From: Psychrosphaera sp. B3R10 | GTDB taxonomy: Bacteria > Pseudomonadota > Gammaproteobacteria > Enterobacterales > Alteromonadaceae | Direction of reading: 5' to 3' | NCBI RefSeq assembly: GCF_018861025.1 | Contig: NZ_JAHKQH010000023.1 | Location: 60,762-124,761 of the forward strand | DNA: 64,000 bases | Shown here: in pieces, positions 45,873 to 56,984 of the stretch | Position numbering within the stretch: position 1 is the stretch's first letter | Layout: the number at the start of each line of letters is the position of its first letter | Program-made: the position numbers and the translations under genes | The notes under the pieces: generated by a model | Databases searched by the model: none | Told to the model about the DNA's origin: nothing | The model's input: only the letters and a program-made list of their open reading frames with translations

Positions 45873-47963
45873 ATGCCTATTCAAATATTACCACCGCAAT
45901 TAGCTAACCAAATTGCGGCTGGCGAAGTTGTCGAACGTCCCGCGTCAGTTGTAAAAGAGTTAGTTGAAAACGCGTTAGATGCTGGCGCCACTAAAGTGGA
46001 AGTGGAAATAGATCGTGGCGGTCAGAAACGCATTTTGATCCGTGATAATGGTAAAGGCATTGTCAAAGACGAACTTGCATTGGCATTGTCACGACATGCA
46101 ACAAGCAAGATTAGCTGCCTTGACGACTTGGAAGCAATTCACAGTTTGGGTTTTAGAGGCGAAGCGTTAGCCTCTATTAGCTCGGTTTCTCGGTTGACTT
46201 TAACATCTAAACCACAAAGTCAAAACGAAGCCTGGGCGGCAAGTGCCGAAGGTCTAAACATGGCCGTGGCGGTTAAACCTGCGGCACATCCAAATGGCAC
46301 CAGTATTGAAGTGCTAGATCTCTTTTTTAATACGCCTGCACGTCGCAAATTTCTTCGAGCTGACAAAACTGAATTTAACCATATTGAATTGTTAATAAAA
46401 CGAATCGCGATGAGTCGGCCTGAGATTAGTTTTGTACTCAAACATAATGGTAAAACAATTAAACGATACCGAGGACAAGGTAACGAGTCTGATTGGCAAC
46501 AACAAATGTCGGGTCGGTTGGCCGAAGTCATTAACCAAAGGTTTGTAGATCAATGTCAGTATGGATATTTGCAGTATGATGACGTTGAAATATCGGTTTG
46601 GGTTAATCAACCTGAGCTTTGCGCAGGTGTTAACCCATCGCAATATGCGTTTGTAAATGGCCGTATGATGCGCGACAAATTGTTGCAACATGCAATACGC
46701 CAAGGTTATGGCGATTCGTTGCATTCGGAGCAACAGCCGGAATATGTCATTACGGTAAATTTGCCAGCGACTGATGTTGACGTGAATGTACATCCAGCCA
46801 AACATGAGGTTAGGTTCCACCATTCGCGTCTTATTCATGATCTGGTCGTGCGCACAGTGCAGGAAGCAATTGAACATTTTTACCAGTTACCTGAAACGGG
46901 TAAGGGTGACGGAACAAAATTGGAAGGCGGGTTGGGATCTGCCCCTGATGATTATCAAAAAGCATTTGAGCAGACTGAAATTCAAAAATCGTGTTTGACT
47001 TCACTTGATGATCAACCCCAGTCAGCTGAAGGCTCTTTGTTTACAGGAACAGCGGAAGGTTCTTTATTTAGAAGAGACGCTGAAGGCACTTTGCTTAAAA
47101 GAGACGCTGAAGGCTCTTTACCGAGTGAGGCTGAAGGCTCTTTGTTTACAGGAGCAGCGGAAGGCTCTGAACAAAGAAACGAGAGTGATGGAGAGTTGCC
47201 GGTTGGGGATGAAGCGATTAGGCGAATAACTGAGCGTGCAGACAACGACTATGCACCTACTGCGCAAAAACCTAGAATGAACCATGGTCATTCAGTGCAA
47301 ATTTCTAATCGTCAGCGCCAGGCATTTGATAATTTTGCGAATTCTGTGGACGAGCTAACCGCAGATACCGATGCGCATCATCAGCAAGTTCCGACGTCAG
47401 AACGTGGACTAAGAGACAGTGTTGCCGAGATTAATACGCCTACCAACAACCTACTGTCCATTTGTTATATCGAACAAGACAGGTATGTCTATTTTATTTG
47501 GCAAAATACCTTCTATTTGTTTGATATGTTATCGACGATGAAGCTAAATCCAGCAACGCCAATCAATCTGACACCAGCACCTTTATTGGTGCCGGTTCGA
47601 TTAAAGCTAACAAAAGATGAACTACAATGGTGTTCGCAGCATATTGAACAGCTTAAAAACAGTGGCTTTGAAACAAAATTACACGGGCAATACATTATCA
47701 TTAAGCAAGTGCCAAGTGTCTTACGGTCCTCGGAAGTCGGTCGAACATTGCCTCGTTTTTTTGAAAATTTAATGGCAACGGAAACGTTAACCGAGACGAT
47801 ACTTGTTAATATCTTAAAACAAACCAGTGCGCAGCCAATTTCAGGTGAACAGATCCGTACAACATTTAATGAATATATTAAAAACGGGAGTCTTGATGTC
47901 AATGTGCTACAACATTCAGCTAAACTCTCTGCTTCTGCAATATTAACCAAATTAGTGAATTAA
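45873..47963 (+). CDS. mutL: DNA mismatch repair protein MutL
   Basis: 696 residues. MutL couples MutS mismatch recognition to MutH or other nucleases. The N-terminal GHKL ATPase has [22 protein letters not shown] and [10 protein letters not shown], with [13 protein letters not shown] near 305. The C-terminal dimerisation domain (about 520-690) lacks the DQHA endonuclease motif, as in MutH-type species. Oddity: the linker holds a 9-residue tandem repeat (AEGSLFxxx, residues about 385-436). It lies 9 nt after amiB and 1 nt before miaA. Confidence 0.97.
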   Translation: MPIQILPPQLANQIAAGEVVERPASVVKELVENALDAGATKVEVEIDRGGQKRILIRDNGKGIVKDELALALSRHATSKISCLDDLEAIHSLGFRGEALASISSVSRLTLTSKPQSQNEAWAASAEGLNMAVAVKPAAHPNGTSIEVLDLFFNTPARRKFLRADKTEFNHIELLIKRIAMSRPEISFVLKHNGKTIKRYRGQGNESDWQQQMSGRLAEVINQRFVDQCQYGYLQYDDVEISVWVNQPELCAGVNPSQYAFVNGRMMRDKLLQHAIRQGYGDSLHSEQQPEYVITVNLPATDVDVNVHPAKHEVRFHHSRLIHDLVVRTVQEAIEHFYQLPETGKGDGTKLEGGLGSAPDDYQKAFEQTEIQKSCLTSLDDQPQSAEGSLFTGTAEGSLFRRDAEGTLLKRDAEGSLPSEAEGSLFTGAAEGSEQRNESDGELPVGDEAIRRITERADNDYAPTAQKPRMNHGHSVQISNRQRQAFDNFANSVDELTADTDAHHQQVPTSERGLRDSVAEINTPTNNLLSICYIEQDRYVYFIWQNTFYLFDMLSTMKLNPATPINLTPAPLLVPVRLKLTKDELQWCSQHIEQLKNSGFETKLHGQYIIIKQVPSVLRSSEVGRTLPRFFENLMATETLTETILVNILKQTSAQPISGEQIRTTFNEYIKNGSLDVNVLQHSAKLSASAILTKLVN
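47025..47180 (+). repeat. 27-bp minisatellite in the mutL linker
   Basis: Six units start at 47025, 47052, 47079, 47106 (24 bp), 47130 and 47157. The core is G(C)(T/G)GAAGG(C/T)(T/A)CT, encoding [16 protein letters not shown]-type 9-mers. Units 1 and 5 are nearly identical over 27 bp, indicating recent duplication. All units keep the reading frame. Confidence 0.92.
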
Positions 47964-47964
47964 A

Positions 47965-48897
47965 ATGAGCCAGTCAGTGCAATATCCGGTCATAACGATA
48001 ATGGGGCCAACAGCCTCGGGCAAAACCGATTTAGCGATGGAATTAGCCGATCGTATTAATGGCCAGCTGATAAGTGTGGATTCGGCCCTCATTTATAAAG
48101 ACATGGATATTGGAACAGCCAAGCCAACGGCCGAAGAATTAGCTCGGCATCCTCATCAGTTAATCAGCTTTTTAGATCCATTAGAGACTTATTCAGCTGC
48201 TGACTTTTGTCGAGATGCATTGAAGGAAATTGAGTCGGCATACCAAAATGGAAAAACGCCAATTTTAGTGGGCGGCACTATGATGTATTACAAATCTCTG
48301 ATTGACGGAATATCGACATTACCTGTCGCCCAAGCCGAAACCCGAGCTGAGATTGAGCAATTGGCAAGTAAAATTGGTTGGGAAGGTGTGCATCAAAAGT
48401 TAGCTGAAATTGATCCAGAATCCGCTTTACGTATTCATCCTAATGACCCGCAGCGTATTAACCGAGCCTATGAGATTTATCTAATTAGTGGTGAAACGAT
48501 GACGGCATTAATGAAAAAAGAAAAAAAGCCGATACCGTTTAAAGTAAAGCAGTTTGCTTTTATGTGTGAAGACAAAACATTGCTCCATCATCGAATTGAA
48601 CAACGATTTCTGAACATGGTAGAACAAGGTTTTGAACAAGAAGTTAGGTCGCTTTATGAACGAGGCGATTTGCATTTAGACTTACCTTCCATGCGTTGCG
48701 TTGGCTATCGACAAATGTGGGAATATTTTGACGGCAAACATGACTGGGATGAAATGATTTTCAGGGGCGTTGTAGCGACTCGTCAATTGGCTAAGAGGCA
48801 ACTCACGTGGTTACGAAGCTGGCCCGATGTGACGCACCTAAGCATAGGTAAAGAAAAAGAAAACTTGCATCGAATGATAAACTCGCTAAGCTTATAA
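47965..48897 (+). CDS. miaA: tRNA dimethylallyltransferase MiaA
   Basis: 310 residues. It adds the isopentenyl group to A37 of UNN-decoding tRNAs. P-loop [11 protein letters not shown] (14-24), [28 protein letters not shown] and [12 protein letters not shown] are diagnostic. It follows mutL after 1 nt; a 233-nt gap precedes hfq. Confidence 0.98.
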   Translation: MSQSVQYPVITIMGPTASGKTDLAMELADRINGQLISVDSALIYKDMDIGTAKPTAEELARHPHQLISFLDPLETYSAADFCRDALKEIESAYQNGKTPILVGGTMMYYKSLIDGISTLPVAQAETRAEIEQLASKIGWEGVHQKLAEIDPESALRIHPNDPQRINRAYEIYLISGETMTALMKKEKKPIPFKVKQFAFMCEDKTLLHHRIEQRFLNMVEQGFEQEVRSLYERGDLHLDLPSMRCVGYRQMWEYFDGKHDWDEMIFRGVVATRQLAKRQLTWLRSWPDVTHLSIGKEKENLHRMINSLSL

Positions 48898-49062
48898 GTA
48901 GATAGGAAGATATTGCTTAAATTATGAAGTAATGGTTGAAATTTGATCGATTTACTTGAATTTAAAGTTATTACCCCAATAATATTGTGGTAACTTGCAT
49001 AAGCAACACCCGATAACGTGATATTAAGGAAAAATAGACGTTGGCGATGACAAGGGGTTGCA

Positions 49063-49088
49063 TAGAACATGACATTAAACATGTTCTA
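49063..49088. repeat. 9-bp perfect inverted repeat upstream of hfq
   Basis: TAGAACATG (49063-49071) and CATGTTCTA (49080-49088) pair around an 8-nt loop, ending 43 nt before the hfq ATG. No T-run follows. It could be a 5'-leader hairpin for Hfq autoregulation or a regulator site; the role is inferred. Confidence 0.45.
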
Positions 49089-49130
49089 CATTTTGTATAA
49101 AAATAACAGAATAACAATAAGGAATGAACA

Positions 49131-49379
49131 ATGGCTAAGGGGCAATCTTTACAAGACCCGTTTTTAAATGCGTTACGACGTGAGCGTATTCCTGTATCAA
49201 TTTATCTTGTAAATGGGATTAAATTGCAGGGCCAAGTGGAGTCTTTTGATCAGTTTGTGATTTTACTTAAAAATACCTTAAGTCAAATGGTCTACAAACA
49301 CGCAATATCAACGATAGTGCCTGCTCGTCCTTTCCAGACAAATCCACACTACCAAGGTAGTGGAGAAGACGCAGAATAA
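49131..49379 (+). CDS. hfq: RNA chaperone Hfq
   Basis: 82 residues. The Sm-like hexameric chaperone pairs small RNAs with mRNAs. The Sm1 ([29 protein letters not shown], split here as [14 protein letters not shown] and [14 protein letters not shown]) and Sm2 ([13 protein letters not shown]) motifs are intact. The C-terminal tail is short. Shine-Dalgarno AAGGAA lies upstream. A terminator hairpin separates it from hflX. Confidence 0.99.
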   Translation: MAKGQSLQDPFLNALRRERIPVSIYLVNGIKLQGQVESFDQFVILLKNTLSQMVYKHAISTIVPARPFQTNPHYQGSGEDAE

Positions 49380-49427
49380 ATGCCTATCCAGGGCTTACGC
49401 CTACACGGGTAAATTAATGCATACCAT

Positions 49428-49470
49428 AAAGGAAATATGTCATACGATGTATTTCCTTTTTGTGTTTTTT
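49428..49470 (+). terminator. Terminator between hfq and hflX
   Basis: Stem AAAGGAAATA/TATTTCCTTT (49428-49437 with 49450-49459), with a small inner CAT/ATG pairing, followed by T-rich sequence to 49470. It lies 18 nt before the hflX start, so hflX is probably expressed partly by read-through. Confidence 0.75.
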
Positions 49471-49487
49471 AAAAACAGGAAATACAT

Positions 49488-50777
49488 TTGTTTGATAGAT
49501 ATGAAGGCGGTGAACAAGCAATCCTTGTTCACGTGAACTTTTCCAATGAAAACGACCGAGAAGACTTAGAAGAACTTGGTCTATTAGTGTCATCTGCCGG
49601 CGTTTCTTCGTTAGGCGTTATAACAACAACGCGACGCTCACCAGACGCAAAATATTATGTTGGCACCGGCAAAGCGCAAGAAATAGCTGATGCGGTGCAA
49701 CGTGACGGCGCTGATATCGTAATTTTTAACCACGCCTTATCGCCTTCCCAAGAAAGAAACCTTGAAGCGTTGTTTAAGTGCCGAGTTTTAGATCGCACAG
49801 GACTTATTCTCGATATTTTTGCTCAACGAGCAAGAACACACGAAGGTAAATTGCAGGTCGAACTTGCACAACTACGTCATATTTCTACAAGGCTTATTCG
49901 CGGTTGGACTCATTTAGAGCGCCAAAAAGGTGGTATTGGTCTTCGTGGTCCTGGTGAAACGCAGTTAGAAACTGACAGACGACTACTACGTGCTCGTATA
50001 ACGCACATTCTGGGACGGTTAGAAAAAGTATCAAAACAGCGCGAACAGGGTAGACGTTCACGTAAAAAAGCAGAGGTGCCGACAGTGTCATTAGTTGGTT
50101 ATACCAATGCCGGTAAATCAACATTATTTAACGCGGTAACAAATGCCGAGGTGTATGCCGCTGACCAATTGTTTGCGACATTAGATCCAACCCTACGAAA
50201 AATAGAAGTTGAAGACGTAGGCGAAGTTATTTTAGCTGATACAGTTGGCTTTATACGTCATCTACCACACGATCTCGTTGCCGCATTTAAAGCAACATTA
50301 ACAGAAACTCGCGAGTCTGATTTACAGTTGCACGTAGTTGATGTTGCAGATGCCCGCCGTGCTGATAATATGGAGCAGGTTCAAGAAGTATTGAAAGAAA
50401 TCGACGCTGATCATATTCCGCAATTGCTGGTATTTAATAAAGTCGATTTGTTAGAAGATATTCGCCCACATATTGAACGCGATGATGAAGGCAAGCCAAT
50501 CTCAGTTTGGTTGTCTGCACAGAATAAATTGGGGTTAGACCTGTTATTCGACGCAATGTCTGAGCTGTTGGGCCTTTCTATGTTGGATATCACTTTGTGT
50601 ATTCCACCATCAGAGGGTAAGTTAAGAGCGGCACTTTATACACTTAATGGTATATTAGATGAAAAAATAAATGATAAGGGTGAATGGGTGCTACAAGTAC
50701 GTATCACCACTGTCGATCATCAAAAGTTAAATAAACAAATGAGCTATGCCATTGAAAAATGGCAACTGGATGACTAA
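49488..50777 (+). CDS. hflX: Ribosome-associated GTPase HflX
   Basis: 429 residues. HflX splits stalled ribosomes under stress. N-terminal HflX domain (about 20-190), helical region [17 protein letters not shown], then [18 protein letters not shown] and the G domain: [34 protein letters not shown]. The start is TTG at 49488, supported by [16 protein letters not shown] matching the family N-terminus and by an ACAGGAAA ribosome site. An in-frame ATG is not near. Confidence 0.97.
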   Translation: MFDRYEGGEQAILVHVNFSNENDREDLEELGLLVSSAGVSSLGVITTTRRSPDAKYYVGTGKAQEIADAVQRDGADIVIFNHALSPSQERNLEALFKCRVLDRTGLILDIFAQRARTHEGKLQVELAQLRHISTRLIRGWTHLERQKGGIGLRGPGETQLETDRRLLRARITHILGRLEKVSKQREQGRRSRKKAEVPTVSLVGYTNAGKSTLFNAVTNAEVYAADQLFATLDPTLRKIEVEDVGEVILADTVGFIRHLPHDLVAAFKATLTETRESDLQLHVVDVADARRADNMEQVQEVLKEIDADHIPQLLVFNKVDLLEDIRPHIERDDEGKPISVWLSAQNKLGLDLLFDAMSELLGLSMLDITLCIPPSEGKLRAALYTLNGILDEKINDKGEWVLQVRITTVDHQKLNKQMSYAIEKWQLDD

Positions 50778-50878
50778 ATAGAGTTATGTTTGTGTCATTC
50801 ACTGATATTCGTCTTTAACTACACGTTATGATGCGAATTTAATAATTTATTGATTACTAATAGGTACTGGAGAAAGGT

Positions 50879-52030
50879 ATGGCCTGGAACGAGCCGGGAA
50901 AAAACGACAACGATCCGTGGAAAAATCGCGGTGGAAAAGATCAGGGTCCTCCTGATTTGGATGAACTTTTCAAAGATTTAGGCAACCGTTTTAACGGCAT
51001 GTTTGGTGGTAAATCCTCCAATCAAGGTGGTAAAGCACAGAGCCCATTTGGATTTGGACTTATTGCGATTGTGGCTTTAGGTATTTGGGCACTTTCTGGT
51101 ATTTATACCATTAAAGAAGCTGAAAAAGGCGTGGTTTTAACGTTTGGTGAATACACCGGGTTAGTTGATCCAGGTATTCAGTGGAAGATGACCTTTATTC
51201 AAGAAGTTATTCCTGTGAATGTACAAACTATTCGTACAATTCCAGCGTCAGGCTTTATGTTAACGAAAGACGAAAACGTCGTTCAAGTAGATATGGAAGT
51301 TCAATATAAGGTTATTGATCCGAAATTTTACTTATTCTCTACTCCTGATCCTGACTCAAGTTTACGTCAAGCTACAGATAGTGCGTTACGACTGGTAATT
51401 GGCCATTCAAACATGGATGCCATCTTAACAGCTGGTCGTGAAACAGTTCGTCGCAACACTTGGGATGAATTAAACACAGTTATTGAACCATACAAACTCG
51501 GTGTCAGCGTTGTTGACGTCAACTTTAAAGATGCACGCCCACCAGAACAGGTGAAAGATGCATTTGATGATGCTATCGCTGCGCAGGAAGATGAGATTCG
51601 TTATATCAACGAAGCTAAAGCTTATGCTAGTGAAGTTGAGCCAAGTGCTCGTGGTCGAGTTAACCGAATGGGTCAAGAAGCTGAGGCATACAAACAAGGC
51701 AAAATTTTATCAGCACAGGGTCAAGTTGCTAAGTTTGAGCAGTTACTTCCAGAATACAAAGCGTCTCCTGAAGTGACTCGTAATCGTCTTTACCTAGAAA
51801 CGATGGAACAAGTGTATGCAAATACATCTAAAGTTTTAGTCGATACAAAAGGCAGTGGCAACATGTTGTATTTGCCACTGGATAAAATTATGCAGCAGCA
51901 AAACATTCAGACTCCTGTGATGTCTAATCGTCCAGAAGATGGCTATAACGCGGGCTCTTCAAGTCCAACTAATCAGCCACAACCGTCCCGTTCGGGCCGT
52001 GGCGACAGATTTAATGGAGGCGGGAACTAG
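50879..52030 (+). CDS. hflK: Membrane protease modulator HflK
   Basis: 383 residues. With HflC it forms a large SPFH cage around the FtsH protease in the inner membrane. A Gly/Asn/Asp-rich cytoplasmic N-terminus (about 1-58), one membrane segment (about 60-77), the SPFH/band-7 domain (about 80-260), and a disordered C-terminal tail (PQPSRSGRGDRFNGGGN). Shine-Dalgarno GGAGAAAGG precedes the ATG. hflC follows after 2 nt. Confidence 0.97.
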   Translation: MAWNEPGKNDNDPWKNRGGKDQGPPDLDELFKDLGNRFNGMFGGKSSNQGGKAQSPFGFGLIAIVALGIWALSGIYTIKEAEKGVVLTFGEYTGLVDPGIQWKMTFIQEVIPVNVQTIRTIPASGFMLTKDENVVQVDMEVQYKVIDPKFYLFSTPDPDSSLRQATDSALRLVIGHSNMDAILTAGRETVRRNTWDELNTVIEPYKLGVSVVDVNFKDARPPEQVKDAFDDAIAAQEDEIRYINEAKAYASEVEPSARGRVNRMGQEAEAYKQGKILSAQGQVAKFEQLLPEYKASPEVTRNRLYLETMEQVYANTSKVLVDTKGSGNMLYLPLDKIMQQQNIQTPVMSNRPEDGYNAGSSSPTNQPQPSRSGRGDRFNGGGN

Positions 52031-52032
52031 AT

Positions 52033-52908
52033 ATGAAAAACTTTAGTATTGTAGCCCTAATATTTATTGGTCTTATGTCCTTCTCTTCACTATTTGTTGT
52101 GAAAGAAGGTCAAAGAGCTATTGTTATTCAGTTTGGTAAAGTTGAGCGTGATGCTTCTGGTACCACATTGGTGAAAGAGCCTGGTTTGCACTTCAAACTG
52201 CCGTTTGTTGAAAAAGTACGAATGATAGATGCTCGTATTCAAACGCTGGACGATGTGCCAGACCGTTTTGTAACAGCAGAGAAAAAAGACTTAATAGTTG
52301 ATTCATTTATCAAATATCGTGTTTCTGACTTTGCAACGTACTACCTTTCTACCGGTGGCGTTAAAGCAAATGCAGAACAGTTACTTAAGCAAAAAGTAAA
52401 CAACGCGTTAAGAACTGAATTTGGTACTCGTACAATTAAAGAGATTGTTTCTGGTGAACGCACAGAGCTTATGGAAGCTGCTATTATTGCCGCTAAAAGT
52501 TCTAGTGATTTAGGTTTGGAAGTATTGGATGTTCGTGTAAAACAAATCAATCTACCACTTGAAGTCAGTAACTATATTTTTGAACGTATGAGAACAGAAC
52601 GATTAAAAGTAGCTAAAGCTCACCGCTCAGAGGGTCGTGAACAAGCTGAAATTATTCGAGCTGATGTCGATGCAAGAATTACCATTATGATTGCAGAAGC
52701 AGAGAAAAATTCGCAGACTTTACGTGGTGAAGGTGATGCACAAGCAGCACGCGTATATGCTGATGCGTTTAGCAAAAACGCGGAATTTTTTAGTTTCGTT
52801 CGTAGTTTAGACGCGTATCGAAATAGCTTTAATAGTCGTCAAGATATTATGGTTATCGAACCAGACAGCGATTTCTTCAAATATATGAAATCAACCTCAG
52901 GTAAATAA
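52033..52908 (+). CDS. hflC: Membrane protease modulator HflC
   Basis: 291 residues. It partners HflK around FtsH. N-terminal signal anchor (about 3-21), then the SPFH domain with VVKEGQRAIVIQFGKV, FVTAEKKDLIVDSFIKYRV and RSEGREQAEIIRADVDARIT. Ends before a GC-rich terminator. Confidence 0.98.
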   Translation: MKNFSIVALIFIGLMSFSSLFVVKEGQRAIVIQFGKVERDASGTTLVKEPGLHFKLPFVEKVRMIDARIQTLDDVPDRFVTAEKKDLIVDSFIKYRVSDFATYYLSTGGVKANAEQLLKQKVNNALRTEFGTRTIKEIVSGERTELMEAAIIAAKSSSDLGLEVLDVRVKQINLPLEVSNYIFERMRTERLKVAKAHRSEGREQAEIIRADVDARITIMIAEAEKNSQTLRGEGDAQAARVYADAFSKNAEFFSFVRSLDAYRNSFNSRQDIMVIEPDSDFFKYMKSTSGK

Positions 52909-52922
52909 CCTTACCACTAGTT

Positions 52923-52946
52923 AAAGGGCCCTACGGGGCCTTTTTT
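52923..52946 (+). terminator. Terminator after hflC
   Basis: Stem AAAGG(G)CCC with GGGGCCTTT around TAC, with one bulged G, followed by six T. It ends the long tsaE-to-hflC run. Confidence 0.9.
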
Positions 52947-53008
52947 GTTGGTACCGTATAAATACATGAAATTTTGGTATTTATGCCACGTAATGTAGTG
53001 AGATAAAA

Positions 53009-53191
53009 ATGCAGATAGAATGGTTAACCGTAATTGGACTTGTATTAATAGTTGAAGGAATGATGCCGTTATTGTTCCCAAAAATATGGCAAAACTACAT
53101 TAGAAAGTTAGCAGATGAACCAATAAGTGGCATCCGATTTGTTGGTGGTGTGTTGTTTGTACTTGGAATCGTGCTTTTAATGTTTCGTTAA
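53009..53191 (+). CDS. DUF2065 family membrane protein (YjeT-like)
   Basis: 60 residues with two hydrophobic segments (about 5-24 and 42-59) and the family pattern LVLIVEGMMPLLFPKIWQNYIRKLA. DUF2065 proteins are small inner-membrane proteins of unknown function. They lie between hflC and purA in many gammaproteobacteria, which supports this as a real gene despite its size. Confidence 0.9.
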   Translation: MQIEWLTVIGLVLIVEGMMPLLFPKIWQNYIRKLADEPISGIRFVGGVLFVLGIVLLMFR

Positions 53192-53296
53192 GTTTAATTT
53201 TTATCTAATAAATTCAGATATTTAATAAACAATGTGAATCTTTTTTGCCAAATCGGGTGATCTTTACCCCGCAATTTTGATAGAATCCCCGCCTAA

Positions 53297-54613
<1,317 letters not shown>

Positions 54614-54630
54614 GTAGAATTGTTTTTAAG

Positions 54631-54654
54631 AACCGCCATCATGGCGGTTTTTTT
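54631..54654 (+). terminator. Terminator after purA
   Basis: An 8-bp perfect stem AACCGCCA/TGGCGGTT with a 3-nt loop, then seven T. Confidence 0.93.
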
Positions 54655-54663
54655 GTATTTACT

Positions 54664-54686
54664 AAGTGTCGATAAATTTTACACTT
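54664..54686 (+). promoter_or_regulatory. Putative enhancer (UAS) of the second PEP-CTERM gene
   Basis: A dyad with perfect 6-bp arms AAGTGT and ACACTT around an 11-nt AT-rich core. It begins 83 nt upstream of the -24 GG. It matches the element at 10531-10553 in 19 of 23 positions by hand count, including the AAGTGTC and TTTTACA blocks. The likely ligand is a sigma-54 activator such as PrsR; this is inferred. Confidence 0.58.
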
Positions 54687-54744
54687 GGCTTTTTTTATAT
54701 TTTCGGTAATACTTATATTGTTGTATTTAAAGGGTTTGTTTTTG

Positions 54745-54761
54745 TTGGCTCATTAATTGCT
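54745..54761 (+). promoter_or_regulatory. Sigma-54 promoter of the second PEP-CTERM gene
   Basis: TTGGCTCA-TTAA-TTGCT has exact GG-N10-GC spacing (GG 54747-54748, GC 54759-54760). A start near 54773 gives a leader of about 77 nt. It closely resembles the promoter at 10600. Confidence 0.72.
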
Positions 54762-54849
54762 TTGTTATTGATATATTAAAACTACATTCGACGAATGATA
54801 GTTGTTTATTCAACATGGATTGTTCATTTCCTAATTTAGAGGTTGTTGT

Positions 54850-55485
54850 ATGAAAATTTTGTCAATCGCAATGTTGCTTTGCATTTTAGTCACGGGTAAA
54901 GCCCAGGCTGTTCCAATTGTTGAATTTATCGACAATGGTAGAACTACGATTACTAACATCGAAGGTCAAATGACCGAATGGTTAGATTTAACAGAAACGC
55001 TAGACATAAGCTTCAATGACATCACCGCTGACCTAGCGGACTCAGTTTTAGATGACACGTTAAGCGAAACTTCAGAGTTTTCGACTGGCTGGCGCTACGC
55101 ACAAATGTTTGAAATTCAAATTATGGCATTTAACTTTTTTGCTGATATTTCAGGCACACCTATTTTAAACGAAAGTAATATGTTTGATTTTATCCAATTA
55201 TTTGGCAACACGTTAGATGACGTAGGCAATGGTGCACTCGCTACAATGGGTATGTCGGGAACTGATGTTGCTGGTGAACCAGGTGAAATAGAAGCTGTCC
55301 AGTTTATTGGTGGCGCTGCGCCTGAAATGGTTGATTGGGTTTGGGACAAAGATACGCCTTTAGCTGGTGGTAGTTGGTTAATTCGCGACTATACGCCGGT
55401 ATTTGCTGCAGTATCTGCACCAGCGTCTATTGCATTGTTTGTATTTGGTTTGATGGGTATTCATTACCGTAGAAAAAACGCCTAA
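54850..55485 (+). CDS. PEP-CTERM-like sorting-domain protein
   Basis: 211 residues: a signal peptide (about 1-20, ending AQAVP), an acidic body with no recognised domain, and a C-terminal sorting tail with hydrophobic helix SIALFVFGLMGIHY and basic RRKN. The motif before the helix reads SAPAS instead of PEPS, a variant common in Alteromonadales and Vibrio. The body shares no obvious similarity with the protein at 10676, yet the two promoters match closely. Start ATG with AGAGG upstream. Terminator follows. Confidence 0.82.
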   Translation: MKILSIAMLLCILVTGKAQAVPIVEFIDNGRTTITNIEGQMTEWLDLTETLDISFNDITADLADSVLDDTLSETSEFSTGWRYAQMFEIQIMAFNFFADISGTPILNESNMFDFIQLFGNTLDDVGNGALATMGMSGTDVAGEPGEIEAVQFIGGAAPEMVDWVWDKDTPLAGGSWLIRDYTPVFAAVSAPASIALFVFGLMGIHYRRKNA

Positions 55486-55503
55486 ATTTATTAGAGTTAA
55501 AAT

Positions 55504-55528
55504 AAAGCCACCGGAAGGTGGCTTTTTT
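55504..55528 (+). terminator. Terminator after the second PEP-CTERM gene
   Basis: A 9-bp perfect stem AAAGCCACC/GGTGGCTTT, loop GGAA, then T-run. Confidence 0.94.
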
Positions 55529-55622
55529 GTTTACAGCATTCGCGAAATTTCTTTCTATAATTAGATGTACTCCTAGGTTTTTTTCGATAATCTAATGATG
55601 AATTAGTTTAAGGATAAAATAC

Positions 55623-56969
55623 ATGTACATAAAATCCCTCTTTGTCGCTCTTATAAGTATTAGCTTATCCGGTTGTTTGGAAACTGACGATGACGTTACT
55701 TATGGTCAGTGTTCAGCACCGGATGCCAACAATCGATTATATGACTTTCTGGACGATGAATATTTTTGGTATGGCGATTTAGCACAGTCGTTTAACCCTG
55801 AAAAGCATTCTGATATCAAAGAAGCACTTGCGAGTCTTCGCGTTCCTCAAGACCGATTTAGCTTTGCAATGACTACAGCAGAATATGACGATTATCAAAA
55901 GTCAGTGTTCTTTGGCTATGGCTTTTCTCATTCGGCCACAGAAAATAATGATGGTCTTAAGATCAGATATGTTTTTGAAGAGGGTTCGGCAGCGCAGAAT
56001 GGTCTTCGTCGCGGTGATACCATCGTTGGCGTCGAAGGTGTTGATATGGCGACAATATTGTCTCAGGTTGCAGCAGGCACAACGACGTTGAATACCGTAT
56101 TTGGCCCTAATGAAGCAGGGCATACTATTGATGTTGAAATTTTAAAACCAGACGGCTCAATAATAGATACTCAGTTTAGTAAAGGCTCGATAACGGCCAA
56201 TACTGTAATGGCGACTCAGGTTAAAGATGTCACTATCGCAGGCGAAGCTAAAAAAGTTGGATATCTCGTTTTCGATTCGTTTGATTCTCGATCTGAACAG
56301 GAGCTTAACGTCGCGTTTGATGAGTTTGCTGATCAAAACATCGACGAAATGATATTAGACGTTAGATACAACGGCGGCGGTTTAATCCGTGTCGCAAAGC
56401 AATTGAGTACTCAAATCGCGGGAGATGAAGTTGAGAATGAAGTTTTTGTAAAGTACGTTCACAATGATAAACAATCGAGTCGCGACCAAACGTCGTACTT
56501 TAGTTTAGGGGCCGGCTTTGAAAAAATGAATCTCGACAGAGTTATTGTGTTAACCACTGGTGGCAGTTGTTCAGCGAGTGAATTAGTTATCAATGCGTTA
56601 GACCCATTCGTAGAAGTTGTCATCGTAGGCGAAAATACCTGTGGTAAACCAGTTGGTATGTATCCAGAAGAAATATGCGACCATGTGGTTTTTGCAATTA
56701 ACTTCCAAACTCAGAACGCAGTAGGCTTTGGTGACTACTTTGATGGTCTGAGTGTTGACTGCCCAGTGAATGATGTCGTTACAGGGGATTGGGGTGTTGA
56801 TTCTGATCCATTGTTGGCAGAAGGGCTATATTACCTTGCCAATGACAGTTGTAGTGCGAGTGCCGTAGCGTCGCCTCAAAATCGAAATGGCGGGGCAAAA
56901 GCTAAATTTATTCCTTCTCCACCCGTCGACTTTTCCAAAGGGCCGATTAAAGCCAAAAACTTACTTTAG
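55623..56969 (+). CDS. S41 family peptidase lipoprotein with PDZ domain
   Basis: 448 residues. Lipobox LSGC at 15-18, so an envelope-anchored lipoprotein. An N-terminal helical region (about 30-95), a PDZ domain (about 105-180; GSAAQNGLRRGDTIVGVEGV), then the S41 (C-terminal processing-type) domain: VGYLVFDSF, LDVRYNGGG, GGSCSASELV (serine motif about 315-320) and TCGKPVGM with the catalytic Lys. It resembles tail-specific proteases of marine bacteria. The substrate is unknown. The Cys-rich C-terminal third (several Cys near 370-410) is unusual and may form disulfides. Confidence 0.9.
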   Translation: MYIKSLFVALISISLSGCLETDDDVTYGQCSAPDANNRLYDFLDDEYFWYGDLAQSFNPEKHSDIKEALASLRVPQDRFSFAMTTAEYDDYQKSVFFGYGFSHSATENNDGLKIRYVFEEGSAAQNGLRRGDTIVGVEGVDMATILSQVAAGTTTLNTVFGPNEAGHTIDVEILKPDGSIIDTQFSKGSITANTVMATQVKDVTIAGEAKKVGYLVFDSFDSRSEQELNVAFDEFADQNIDEMILDVRYNGGGLIRVAKQLSTQIAGDEVENEVFVKYVHNDKQSSRDQTSYFSLGAGFEKMNLDRVIVLTTGGSCSASELVINALDPFVEVVIVGENTCGKPVGMYPEEICDHVVFAINFQTQNAVGFGDYFDGLSVDCPVNDVVTGDWGVDSDPLLAEGLYYLANDSCSASAVASPQNRNGGAKAKFIPSPPVDFSKGPIKAKNLL

Positions 56970-56984
56970 GGAATGGCCTAGTAC

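Noticed and set aside
46392-46877. 161-codon antisense frame within mutL
   Set aside because: It lies fully inside the conserved ATPase coding region, has no ribosome site and matches no family.
47025-47180. mutL repeats considered as CRISPR
   Set aside because: The repeats are contiguous without spacers and keep the reading frame of mutL.
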